From the NCBI GenBank assembly GCA_033439255.1, contig CM065886.1, positions 1,178,001 through 1,242,000 on the forward strand: a stretch of 64,000 nt of DNA, in the 5' to 3' direction. Source of the stretch: Hericium rajendrae (Eukaryota; Basidiomycota; Agaricomycetes; Russulales; Hericiaceae). Below are positions 1-10,065 of the stretch, piece after piece (position 1 is the first letter of the stretch; each line of letters starts with the position of its first letter). Under the pieces are notes generated by a model. It ran no database searches and was not told where the DNA came from. It saw only the letters and a program-made list of their open reading frames with translations. The position numbers and the translations under genes were made by a program.

Positions 1-540
1 GACAGCGATAGAAGGATCCGCAGTGAAGGAAAAGCATGGCAACCGGACGTGCAAGCGCGGGTTTGGGGAGGTCGTTCGTGTATACGATCAGCAATCTGAA
101 TCGTAGGATACTGGCATGTTCAGACGAAGAGACACACCTTCTGAGCACTACATTCTGAAATCCATCAGGCCCTACAAGAGACTGCTTTGTATATAAGCTA
201 AGATAATTCTGAATAGCTGTTTTTTGAAGGGACAAACCCCGAAAACGCTTGAATGAATTGCAACCCTGAAGAAAGCCAGTGACATCAGCTAAAACATGCT
301 GAAGCGGTATTTCCTGGTGAGGAATGTCACGTGTGACTGAGCTTGTGCGACTGCAGAAGGACTTGGAAGGTATTAGCAGGGAGGAGCGTAGCCCACGGAA
401 ACCCGGTCGACCCTTGCCATACTCATGCCAACCTTGCGCGACCTTGGATTTGCCTTGGATGTCCATCGCAAGGATTTACCACGCATTGATGGCGGCTGGT
501 AAGTGTCAAGAGTCTTTATCTCGCACTGCCAAGTTGTCTA
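1..540. other. Unassigned left flank of the Copia element
   Basis: No gene can be supported here. A short open frame on the plus strand (from about 324) ends near a donor-like GTAAGT at 500-505, so part of an exon is possible, but its translation matches no family I recognise. The stretch is not a clear continuation of the KDZ transposase found on the other side of the Copia element, and the 5 bases next to the Copia LTR here (GTCTA) do not match those at the other end (GAATC). Confidence 0.4.
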
Positions 541-1003
541 TGAAGAAACACGACTTAGAGAGACGTTAGTCTATACTCAGTCTGTGATGTGAAAGACTAT
601 ATTGCAGTACCTTAGAGAGACGTTAGTCTATACTACAAGTAGAGTCAGTAAAGATGAAACTCATAAGTAATGCAAGATATGCTCACCTCAGTCTGTGATG
701 TGAAGGACTGAGGTATCTGAGCGAACGAGGGAGCCCTTATATAGTACTGAGGGCTCTGCATATCTACCAATCAGAAATTGTACAGTAATCGTACAGCATA
801 GCATAATGGATTGCTCATCGCATGGGAACAGCATCAGTCAGCTCACTAAGGTATCAGTAAGCGTATGTCAGAGCGTATTACTAACCTGTACAGTAAGGCT
901 ATGTAAATGTTCCATGTGATTCTGCAATCACCTAAGTCCAGATCGTTCCAGATCTTTCCATAATTGTTGTCATCGAGACTAGTGTCATCAACCGATTTCA
1001 ACA
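541..1003 (-). repeat. Copia 3' LTR
   Basis: 463 bp, nearly identical to the sequence 5895-5913 plus 8952-9397. The first bases are TGAAGAAACACGACTTAG and the last TTTCAACA, so both ends carry the usual TG/CA. The adjacent internal sequence on the element strand, CAAGTGGGAG, is a plausible purine-rich primer for plus-strand synthesis. Confidence 0.9.
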
Positions 1004-1049
1004 CTCCCACTTGATGGGCTAGTCGAACCATGACTCCCACTAATCCCTA

Positions 1050-3390
1050 CGACGGATCAGACCCATACTCCCACTGAACCGAGTAAGCAAATCATGCGGC
1101 AAAGACTTAGTCAATGCGTCAGAGATGTTCTCAGCCGATGGGGTTGGTACTATGTGAACAAGCCCCTTCTCTACAGCTTCCCGGATGAAGTGGTATTTGA
1201 CCTCCACATGTTTCATGTTTCTCCCGACCATTGGATTGCCTGCAGTAAGAATTGCGGCATGGTTGTCACAACACATGTCGATGGGAGTGGGGTCCGGTAG
1301 TCCGAGCTCTAGGTGCAAGTTATAGTACCACTGCAACTGCTTGGTGGCCTCCGCCATTGCTATGTACTCTGCCTCTGCTGTGGATTGTGCAGAGCTAGTC
1401 TGCTTCCTAGACATCCAGGAGATAGCGCCACCACTCAGGTTGAAAACAAACGCTGAGATAGAGTGACGGTCATCCCGATTCTCAGCAAAGTCAGAGTCCG
1501 TGTAGCATAACAGTTGAGCTTCCTCTGCAAAGCCATCATAAACTATGGAGTAGTCGAGGGTTCCCCTAATGTACCTCAAGACGTACTTGCCCATATTCAG
1601 ATGCTTCTCAGTGGGATTTGCACTGTACTGTGCCAAGCGAGTGACGGCATATGCAACATCCGGACGAGTGCCAATGGCAAAGTACATCATACTGCCAATG
1701 AGTGACTGGTAATAAGTCCGGAGTGCATTATCCACTTCCTCAGTGGACGCTATCAACATGCAGCCAGCAGGCAAAGGGGTGCGGGCAGGGTTCACCTCAT
1801 CCATTCCAAACCGTTCAAGGACCTCTTCCAGATATGTCTTCTGGTCGATTGATAATGTCCTCTTGTGCCTATCTCTCGTGATACGCATGCCAAGGAAGTC
1901 TTTCAACTCTCCCAAATCTGACATCTCGTACCGAGTCTTGAGCAAGGTCTTAATACGGTTGATTTCTGGAAGCAAATTGCCCATGATCGCCATGTCGTCG
2001 ACATACAAGACCAAAATGGTCACTATATTCCCCTTCTGTCGACGATAGACGTATATACCGGTGTCCGAATAGGTCCTGGTAAATCCAATTTCCTTCAAGA
2101 GAGCATCGATTTGAATGTTCCAAACTCTGAACGCCTGCTTTAAGCCATAGATAGCTTTTAGCAATCGAGCCACCTTGTCCTCCATTCCTGGGGTCACGAA
2201 ACCTTCTGGTTGCTCCATGAAGATCTCTTCATCCAGCTCGCCATGTAAGAATGCCGACTTGACATCCATGCCATGTATTTCCCAATCTTCCTGTGCAGCT
2301 AACGCAAGAAGGAAACGTATAGTTTCGAAGCAGGCGACTGGACTGAAAGTTTCCGTGTAATCTACCCCATGAACCTGTGTAAACCCTTTGGCTACTAGAC
2401 GTGCACGATTAATGCCATTGGTCTTAGCCTTGAAAACCCAACGATTCTTTACGATCTTCCTATCTCGAGGTCGATCTACTAACTCCCATGTACCGAGCTT
2501 ATGAAGCTGGTCCATTTCATACTGACACGCTTCACGCCATTTCGCCGAGTCTGACGAAGCCATTGCCTCCGAATAATCACGGGAATCTCGAGTAACACCC
2601 ATTTCTAGCAGCGCATTGAGATTAGGAGGGTTAAAGTCCAACTGTCGCGCCATGCCCTGGGTCGGGGGCACGGGACTGGCTGGACGATTCTCCGTCTCTG
2701 GTATGTGCCTACGAAGGTCCAACTGCTGGATCTGAGTGGCAGTTAGACCACTATACTGATCTCCGAGCCTGGGGGCCCGTTGACCAGCATTCACCCGCCG
2801 TGGACGAGCCGGCGGTGTGACAGGATCAGCTACAGGAGGAGACTGTTCAATCGTAGGTGGTATATGTGCTAGGGCATTTTCATCAACCCGTTGAGTAGTA
2901 GGTCGAGGCAGTGGTGTCTGAGGCGGCTGTGGCTTGCGCGGTGTAGTAGGTGGAGTAGTATTAGGTGTAACCTTAGAATCATCTTCCTTCTTAAGGACTG
3001 GGGGCTGAGGATCATCATCCTCATCATCTTCAGCTGCGTCAGCTGAAGCGGGTACAGGCCTCCGTGGTGGAGTTAAGTCCTCATCATTGAATAAATCAGA
3101 GAGACTCAGGTTGGGTAAAGGAGGAGTAGGAGCACTGGGGGGCGCTTTCTGGGTTGGTCGCGAAGGGAAGGAAGTCTCATCGAATCTTGCTTTGCCAGAC
3201 AAGACAATGGACCGGGTTGTAGAGTTCCAGAAACGGTAACCTTTAGAACCATCCTCATAACCCACAAACGTCATTTCCTTGGAGTTAGGCTCCAACTTGT
3301 GACGATGCTCCTTCTGAATGTGTACGTAGGCTTTACAGCCAAAAACGCAGAAGTACGAGACGTCAGGAATGTGACCAGCATCCCAAATCT
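1050..3390 (-). CDS. Copia linker, reverse transcriptase and RNase H region (fossil)
   Basis: The first third (about 2560-3390) is a Pro/Asp-rich linker. The Copia reverse transcriptase follows, with GTWELVDRP, NRWVFKAK, the MDVKSAFLHGELDEEIFMEQP block and the catalytic YVDD in ILVLYVDDMAIMG. RNase H follows, with CYTDSDFAENRDD, SWMSRKQ and STAEAEYIA. These are among the best preserved fungal Copia signatures in the window. Confidence 0.9.
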
Positions 3391-3479
3391 CCATCGGCGT
3401 CTTCCATTTTAGTACGCGAGTGGGAGTGCGGTTGTATATGTGAACTGCTGTATCAACCGCTAGCTGTCAGAAACCGAGA

Positions 3480-4200
3480 GACAAGCCTGCATGGTGTAAC
3501 ATAGACAGGGCTTTCTCCGTAAAGGTACGGTTCCAGCGCTCCGCATGTCCGTTCTGCTGAGGCGTATACGGCATAGTTTTATGGTGCGTGATACCCAATT
3601 CTTTGAAGCGCTTATCCAGGATTGTGTTCATATATTCCCCCTCTCGGTCAGAGTGAAAGATCAACAGCTTTTGGCTAGTCTCCTTCTCAGCTCTGGCCAA
3701 ATATGACTCGAAAGCCTGAGTGAAATCAGACTTCCATTTGAGGAACATGATGACTCCTCTACTGCTGAAGTCGTCGAGGAATGTAGCAACATATGAAAAT
3801 CCTTGGATAGATTGAATGCGCATCGGTCCGACTAGGTCTGAATGAACTTTGCCTAGCAACCGTGTAGCACGCTTCTCCGAAGTAGGGTATGTCTGGCGAG
3901 TGCTCTTGCCAAGCTCACATCTGTGACAGGGCATAGTAGCCACTGTGGATTGGTCAATCACGATGCCTTTCACGACTCCAGGAATGAGTTGCTTCAGAGC
4001 ATCATATGACATATGAGCGAAGCATGCATGAGCAGTGTCCACCGAGACTGCATCCTTAACTGCCGCATTAACCGTAGGAGTAGGCTCAAGTAGCAGCCAG
4101 TGAAAACTGTCTAACTTTTTGCCAATCCCATAGGTAATGCCATTGCGTTCTATTGTACACACTCCTGAAGAACCCCGTAGAAGTACATCAAACTTCTGGT
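3480..4200 (-). CDS. Copia integrase region (fossil)
   Basis: Contains the GAG-pre-integrase type segment (HACFAHMSYDALKQLI, with the CHRCELGK metal-binding cysteines) and the integrase core with HSDLVGPM, HSDREGEYM and QQNGHAERWNRT, which supply the D, D and E residues. The integrase would join element cDNA to the genome. It lies before the reverse transcriptase, the diagnostic Copia order. Confidence 0.85.
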
Positions 4201-4239
4201 TCAACAGTGTAGGCACCGATATGTATCAGTGTGCGGCTT

Positions 4240-5317
4240 TAGGTGCATAAAGCACATTGCTAAGCATAACTGCAACACGCTTCCCCTCCACATCCGTCCA
4301 TCCCTTGACCGTGCCAGTACCAAAGTAAGGCATCTTCCTAGCAGTGCTGTCGCCAACCGAGATATGGCCAGGACTTTGCATAGGTACATAATGGTCGAAG
4401 TCTGAACGGGTATGTGTGATATGATGGGAACAACCACTGTCCAACATCCAGCGGCTCTTATCTGACTCCAGGTACCAGGAAACAGCGATAGCATTGGTAG
4501 GTGCTGCGACGTCTGAGACCATCGCATTTACAGAGGGTTTACTACTAGTCCCTCCACCATCGCCTTTCTTTTTCTGGTCTGCCTGCTTCTTCCTACAGTC
4601 TGACTCAAAGTGCCCCAACTTTTGACAGTAGTGACACTTGCCTTTCTTCTTTGTCTGTGGTTTCTTAGACGAAGAGGCAGTTTGGTAATTAACCTGAGCG
4701 ACAACTGCATCTGCCTTCTTTCCAGCCTCCTGAGCAAGGATTCTGGTGATGAAGTCCTGGGATGTAGCTTTGGAGAGGTCGGCATAGGAATTAAGGGTGA
4801 CCTCAAAGAAGTTCTTGTAGGAAGGAGGGAGTGCTTTAAGGAGGAAGTAGCCATGCTGAAGATCGTCAATCTTCCAACCGGCATTCTTGAGGACGTCATA
4901 CTCCTGGTTAAAGGAGTTGATCTGGTCCTGCATCTTCTCCGATTCAGTAAAGCGACGAGAGAGGTAGAGGTCGAAGAGAGTGAAGGCCTGGCGGTTGTCC
5001 GTTTTATTGTAGAGCTTTTTAAGGTCATTCCAAGCCGTCTCAGCATATAGCTTCTCCTTTATCAGGTCACAGACGGCAGGGACACAAGCCATCTTCAAAT
5101 AACCGAGCACTTGCTCGTTATCCTCATTGAAGTCGTCTATAGCGGTCGTCTCCTCAGCAGTTGGAGCTTTGGGATCCTTGGGTGAAGGACAAGTAACAGT
5201 CTTGCCAACGTACTTCCACAGATGCTTGGTCTGGAAGAAGTCAGTCATAGCCGGAGCCCAGGACTGGTAGTTGGAGCCATTCAAATGAACGAATCCGTGG
5301 GGGAGTATGTCGGTCAT
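4240..5317 (-). CDS. Copia gag and protease region (fossil)
   Basis: The part starts at an ATG opening MTDILPHGFVHLNGSNYQSW, a usual Copia gag start (the substrate-like LNGSNYQSW motif). The capsid-like middle is followed by a CCHC zinc knuckle (CHYCQKLGHFESDC) and the Copia protease motif MLDSGCSHHIT with D-S-G. Gag packages the RNA and the protease cuts the polyprotein. The leader from 5318 to 5894 between this start and the primer site holds no other gene I can support. Confidence 0.85.
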
Positions 5318-5880
5318 AATGTGTGTAGGCGAATATCTGGGTTGAGGAGCGGTCAGACCCAGGTTCTTTAAGAAGTTCAAGGCGACGCCAACCCCATGTG
5401 CTGTATCTCTAGCCAGGATCATAAGATCCTGTCCCATCTGTGTCCATGTGCGCTTATAGTACTTGTAAGGTATGAGATGCGCAGTTGTACAGGTGCTCCT
5501 GGGTGGATTGACTACCTCCCTCAGGATTGAAACACCAAAACTATTCCCACTTAAGGGCAATAGCCAACCGTTCACATCCCTTATAGCATCACGCCGGCTT
5601 CCCGACGCTTGCCTACTACAGTAGAGGGTGAAGCAAGGACACGAGCCTTGACAGAGCCTCATGTATCGTACGTATAGTAAGTGCACAGAGGGAGCATAGA
5701 CAGGTGGACTCACGCTGACTTCTAGCATCGCCATGCTTCCGTCGTCAACGCTCGTGTAACCCCGAAGGGCGAGAGCACGATGGCAGTTCATTGAAGAACT
5801 CCAAGTGGGGCGCAAGTTGGGAAAGGTGACTCGCCTTGGTAAAACAGCAAAGGTAACTTCTTGTGTAGCAGGTGTTCAGG

Positions 5881-5894
5881 CAGGGCCCATAACC
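5881..5894 (-). other. Copia primer binding site, half-tRNA type
   Basis: Next to the 5' LTR the element strand reads GGTTATGGGCCCTG. Its complement, CAGGGCCCATAACC, resembles the anticodon stem-loop of initiator methionine tRNA (GGG stem, CAT anticodon, AACC). Known Copia elements such as Drosophila copia and its relatives prime with a cleaved half of initiator tRNA. The match is seen; priming is inferred. Confidence 0.6.
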
Positions 5895-6816
5895 TGAAGA
5901 AACACGACTTAGACATCTGAGAAATTTAACAGTGGTATATAGCACTATGTAGCCTATATAGCTCTGATAGGGCCATAGCAGTCTCCTTTTCTACATAGCA
6001 CTCTATAGCAGCAAGACAATCTATATAGAGCTACCATAGCACTCTATAGCAGTAAGACAATCTATGCAGAGCTATCATAGCTATCATAGGGTAAGGTAGT
6101 AACTATTATAGTCATCATACTTATCTGTTATAAGATGATAACTATCATAACTACCATAGCATATGATGATTATCATAGCTATATTAGCTATGTGGTATAT
6201 CCTTAGTATTATATTATATGTAGCTAGTTAGACTACTATTGACTCTATATCATCAAATGTTACTTAAAAGATGCTATAGAGTCATCAATAAAATAAAATA
6301 ATTATAGCACATTTGAGATATTCAAAACATCGAAAATTTAAAAGCACTATAAGTGATATTTGATTATAATACATCTACAAGTATTACTAACAAATCTATG
6401 ATCTATGATACACTATAAGATATGATAAGACTATAAGATAAAGATAAGATAAGATAAAAGATAAGATAAAGATAAAAACTTACTGTCAAGATAAGAAAAA
6501 GCGAAAATGATCTACAAAAGAAGTCAACAAATTAGTATTACAAGATAAAATAAAAAGATAAGGCTTACCTAAGGAAATAAAAGCGAAAATGCCAAAGTTA
6601 AAAAAACAATAGGGTTAGAAGCAATAAAACAATAGAACAATATATCAAAGAAAATAAAAAAGCGAAAAGGCAAAGACCACAAATAACATAAAGTTAGAGA
6701 CAATAGAACAACATGACAACTTACCAAACATAAGAAAGTTAAAGAGAAGAGAAGAGATGACGAAAGACGAGAGATGGTAGTGGTAAGGAAGAGAGAGAGA
6801 AAGCGAGTCGTGCACG

Positions 6817-6825
6817 CCTTATATA
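6817..6825 (-). promoter_or_regulatory. Leftward TATA box in C1
   Basis: The minus strand reads TATATAAGG, preceded by a conserved block (GGCGCTCCGCTCGCCACGTC) that recurs almost unchanged before the same box in element D. Downstream is a pyrimidine-rich stretch with intron-like borders and the motif TTTTCGCTTTTT, but no convincing protein. Confidence 0.6.
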
Positions 6826-7052
6826 GACGTGGCGAGCGGAGCGCCAAATGTGGGTGACGCGACTCGGCCCGGGCGCTGCCGGACGCTGCATCAGAGGCTA
6901 AGGCAGCAGACATCTTTAAGTTCGTGTCACTGCCCAGTAGCTTGTACTACAGTAGTTAGGTACTTAGCTGATTCAACCTCATTGTATTAGTGAATTGTAG
7001 ACACTCTCTTTTTCTTAGATTTGTTCCTATTTTATTTGATTTACTAACCTCG

Positions 7053-7115
7053 AAACATTCGAACTCGCGCGCGTTCGGCGGCTGAACCACCAAAACGCGC
7101 GTCGAAGTTCGAATG
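7053..7115. repeat. Long imperfect inverted repeat in C1
   Basis: About 22 bp arms (AACATTCGAACTCGCGCG on the left, its near complement on the right) around a short loop. A matching but diverged structure stands at about 55808-55862 in C2 and, weaker, near 40310-40370 in D, always between the TATA promoter and the array unit. Confidence 0.65.
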
Positions 7116-7237
7116 TTCAACTCGACTCTTCCCACCACCACTCCCCTCCCTCTCCTCCTCTCCTCCTCCTCTCTCTCCGTCGTCTCCCGTCAAAGCGAAC
7201 ACCGAAGGAGGGTAGCGAGATGGCGAGGGTGCTGCAG

Positions 7238-7311
7238 GTGAGTAAAAAAAGACCTTCTATACCGTTTCTTCGTGCTAACGCAGAGAGTATCGCTCATTCG
7301 AGCGATACTCT
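7238..7311 (+). other. Conserved intron plus hairpin opening the C1 array unit
   Basis: Donor GTGAGT at 7238, branch-like GTGCTAACGCAG, acceptor CAG ending at 7282: a 45 nt intron. Exon 2 opens with a palindrome, arms GAGAGTATCGCTC (7282-7294) and its exact complement (7299-7311), loop ATTC. Exon 1 can be read ATGGCGAGGGTGCTGCAG from 7220. The same order of intron, hairpin and array occurs in C2, D and twice in B. Confidence 0.72.
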
Positions 7312-7319
7312 CGACTTCC

Positions 7320-8600
7320 TCTCGCCCTCCCGCGCCTCTCCCATCCCCTCGCCTCCCGCGCCTTTCGCCGCCATCTCGCCCTCACCGACCCACCCCTGGC
7401 ATCGCCGCTGCACACACCGCTGGATGACGCACACGGCAGCACTGCCTCGCGCACGGGCTAGGCACGCTGCGCGCTGGTCCCTGTCTCGCGTACAGGCCCA
7501 CGCACTGCGCGCGATCCCGCCGTGCTGCGCATGCCAGCGCACGCACGGCTGGTGGATAGCCACAGCCGCGGACGGGCATGCCAGCAAATGCCAGCACGCG
7601 CGCGGGCCCCGGTGCATCATGCGCGGCCTCTGCGTCATGCACGGGCCCGGTGCCTCGCGCACGCCCGTCTGCCCTGCTGCGCCCCGCCGCACCTCGCGCA
7701 CGAGCTAGCCCCCGCGGATGCCCGCCGTACCTCGCGTACGGGCGCACGGCAGCCCAGCACCCCGCGCATGCTCACTGCGCCTCGCCCATGCCCGCCGCAC
7801 CTCGTCAACGCCCGCCACACCTCGACAACGCCCGCCACACCTCGACAACGCCCGCCACACCTCGACAACGCCCGCCGCACCTCGATAATGCCCGCTGCAC
7901 CTCGCGCACGAGCCCGCGGCAACCCAGCATCCCGCGCATGTCCGCCACGTCTCGCTCACGTCCGCCACGTCTTGCCCATGTCTGCCGCGTCTCGCGCACG
8001 AGCCCGCGGCAACCCAGCATCCCGCGCACATCCGCCGCATCTTGCCCACGTCCGCCACGTCTCGCCCACGTTCGCCGTGTCTCGCCCACGCCCACCGCGC
8101 CTCGTCCATGCCCGCCGCGCCGCGCACACCAGCCCGCGGCAGCCCCATGCCCCGCGACGCCCGCCGTACCTCGCGGACGCCGCCACGCTCCATACGCAGC
8201 CACACCGCCACACTGTACCTGGCACACGACCCAGCGGGAGCCCACGCCCCACGCACGTCCGACACGCCTCCCGCGTCATCGGACCTCGACGTCTCGCCCA
8301 TGCCTGACGTGCCTCGCGCACGGGCCTGTCGCATCCCGGCGACTCGAGCACGCCCACCGCCGCCTCCACCGCACCTCTCGTGTATGAGCCCGCGGCAGTC
8401 CAACACCAACGCGCACGACCACCACTCCATCCGCACGGCCACCGCGCCTGCCGCGCCTCGTGCATGGACCCAACACTTCGCGTACGGGACCCATTGCACC
8501 TGGCGCACGACTGCCATGTCAAGTGCATGACTACCGTGCCCCGCACGCCTGCTGCGCCTCGTGCGCGTGCGCGCCCTTGTCCGCGGGGCATGCATCATAC
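7320..8600 (+). repeat. GC-rich 20 bp tandem array in C1
   Basis: Imperfect head-to-tail units of 20 bp, clearest at about 7802-7885 where CGCCCGCCACACCTCGACAA repeats. The array is CpG-rich and poor in TA, so long frames stay open on both strands; because 20 is not a multiple of three, the frames show the same amino-acid runs in rotation. I read these as consequences of the array, not as genes. Confidence 0.75.
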
Positions 8601-9397
8601 ATATTAGTAGTGTACTTAATTGTACTAGTAGCCATTTTTAAAATGAATATATATTTTTCGTACTTGTTTGACTTTTGAGATAGTAATGATAGTATTCATA
8701 CCTCACTTAATGTAGGGTCATAGGGACCATAGGGACCATAGCAAGCCAATGAGTTTATATAGCAACTATAGCTACCTCTTAGAAATATATAGCACTGTAT
8801 AGTGTCTAACTACTGCTATGGAAGCTATGATAGGCCTTGTAGCCCTACATAGACCAGAAGGATAGCTACATAGATGGTGATAGACCTCACAGCACTACAA
8901 TAGGATATATAAATCAATACTGGGCTATATAAAAATATAATTTCTCAGATGGAGAGACGTTAGTCTATACTCAGTCTGTGATGTGAAAGACTATATTGCA
9001 GTACCTTAGAGAGACGTTAGTCTATACTACAAGTAGAGTCAGTAAAGATGAAACTCATAAGTAATGCAAGATATGCTCACCTCAGTCTGTGATGTGAAGG
9101 ACTGAGGTATCTGAGTGAACGAGGGAGCCCTTATATAGTACTGAGGGCTCTGCATATCTACCAATCAGAAATTGTACAGTAATCGTACAGCATAGCATAA
9201 TGGATTGCTCATCGCATGGGAACAGCATCAGTCAGCTCACTAAGGTATCAGTAAGCGTATGTCAGAGCGTATTACTAACCTGTACAGTAAGGCTATGTAA
9301 ATGTTCCATGTGATTCTGCAATCACCTAAGTCCAGATCGTTCCAGATCTTTCCATAATTGTTGTCATCGAGACTAGTGTCATCAACTGATTTCAACA

Positions 9398-9817
9398 GAA
9401 TCCAAGTCTTCAATGGGAAATTCTTATCCACAAGAGATTGTAAGACTAGATAATAAGAAGAATCGTAAGACTTACTGAGGATTCATAGCGACGTGCCTGT
9501 ATCACATCCTCCGCCTCCACCTCAACATTACCGTCCTCATCTACATCGAGGAGTGGATCCTGATATGCTTTGTCCTGGTCATCCTGGTCGTCATATTGAC
9601 CGAGGTCGGAAGATACCATGGTAGCGTCGGAGGCCACTTGGGTTGGTGCAGTCAAAGGAAGAGGTGCGGGCTCCATCATCACTCTGTCGGACAGGAGTCG
9701 ACGGCCATCCTGAGAGTGAGAGAGGACGATAGAACAGCCACAAGCAGCCGCAGTTTGTTCAAAGAAGCCAGAAGGAGCTGGCCGCTTGGTTTTCTTTGCT
9801 TTGGCTTTGGGGGGCAT
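9398..9817 (-). pseudogene. KDZ transposase, N-terminal remnant
   Basis: Start codon at 9817 (MPPKAKAKKTKRP), then a low-complexity acidic N-terminus with LSHSQDGRRLLSDRVMMEP, and RRYESS before an intron (donor GTAAGT at 9475, acceptor ending at 9423, 53 nt). Exon 2 begins NFPLKTWI. The order (S)HDGRR, acidic stretch, RRYESS, NPLKTW is how I remember fungal KDZ (Kyakuja-Dileera-Zisupton) transposases beginning; the catalytic core would lie several hundred residues on. The Copia 5' LTR abuts the TGG-ATT codons at 9397, so the gene is cut off and cannot work. It lies downstream of the dioxygenase gene on the same strand, about 250 bp away. Another acidic nuclear protein is possible but less likely. 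Confidence 0.65.
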
Positions 9818-10065
9818 GTAGGGGATCTAGTTCAAGAGGTGAGAGCAATCAGTATGCCATCACCATCGAACAGTCAACAGGTGGCATGGACAAGGGACTG
9901 GATCAACAATCAACAAAGACGCATCTCGGACGCGACGCAACGCGTCAGAACATGTGATGCGCACAATCCACCTGCATTCTCTCCCTGCAATGGAGCCGAG
10001 AAAGAAAAAGTCGACAAAATACTGGACATGCAGAAACAAACTTGTGATTGATTCATTAAAGTACT

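Larger units (their letters stand above)
5914..8951 (+). mobile_element. Non-autonomous DNA element C1
   Basis: A 3,038 bp insertion in the Copia 5' LTR. The ends are inverted repeats CATCTGAGAAATT (left) and its complement (right), flanked by a 2 bp target duplication GA (5912-5913 and 8952-8953); the other LTR shows the uninterrupted target. AT-rich ends (about 5930-6480 and 8620-8940) are full of short TATAGCTATCATAG-like repeats in both directions. The middle holds a leftward TATA promoter and a rightward unit with a small intron, a hairpin and a GC-rich 20 bp array. No transposase is visible, so it must move in trans. Two-bp duplications and dense subterminal repeats recall CACTA/Plavaka elements, but the superfamily is not proven. 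Confidence 0.82.
541..9397 (-). mobile_element. Ty1/Copia LTR retrotransposon with a nested DNA element
   Basis: A Copia-family fossil read on the minus strand, with 463 bp LTRs that start TG and end CA. Its parts lie in the Copia order: gag with a zinc knuckle, protease, integrase, then reverse transcriptase and RNase H. The 5' LTR is interrupted by DNA element C1. The two LTRs differ at only about two sites, so the insertion looks young. The coding region is not intact, with roughly two or three breaks. The 5 bp flanks do not match, which suggests rearrangement after insertion or recombination between copies. Its right end lies inside the KDZ transposase gene. Confidence 0.92.
5895..9397 (-). 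repeat. Copia 5' LTR, split by element C1
   Basis: The LTR is in two pieces, 5895-5913 and 8952-9397; DNA element C1 sits between them. The two differences I see from the other LTR are both CG to TG, the change expected from deamination of methylated CpG. Confidence 0.88.

Noticed and set aside
324-569. Small plus-strand frame running into the Copia LTR as a complete gene
   Set aside because: Its end is made of LTR sequence; at most an exon ends at about 499.
4610-5050. Plus-strand frames opposite Copia gag and integrase
   Set aside because: They mirror the minus-strand coding region and show no motifs.
7780-7900. CRISPR-like regular repeats in the C1 array
   Set aside because: Units are head to tail with no unique spacers, and the genome is fungal.
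7220-8607. Overlapping long frames in C1 around the GC-rich array
   Set aside because: Same cause as in B. Only the short first exon and intron are conserved between elements.
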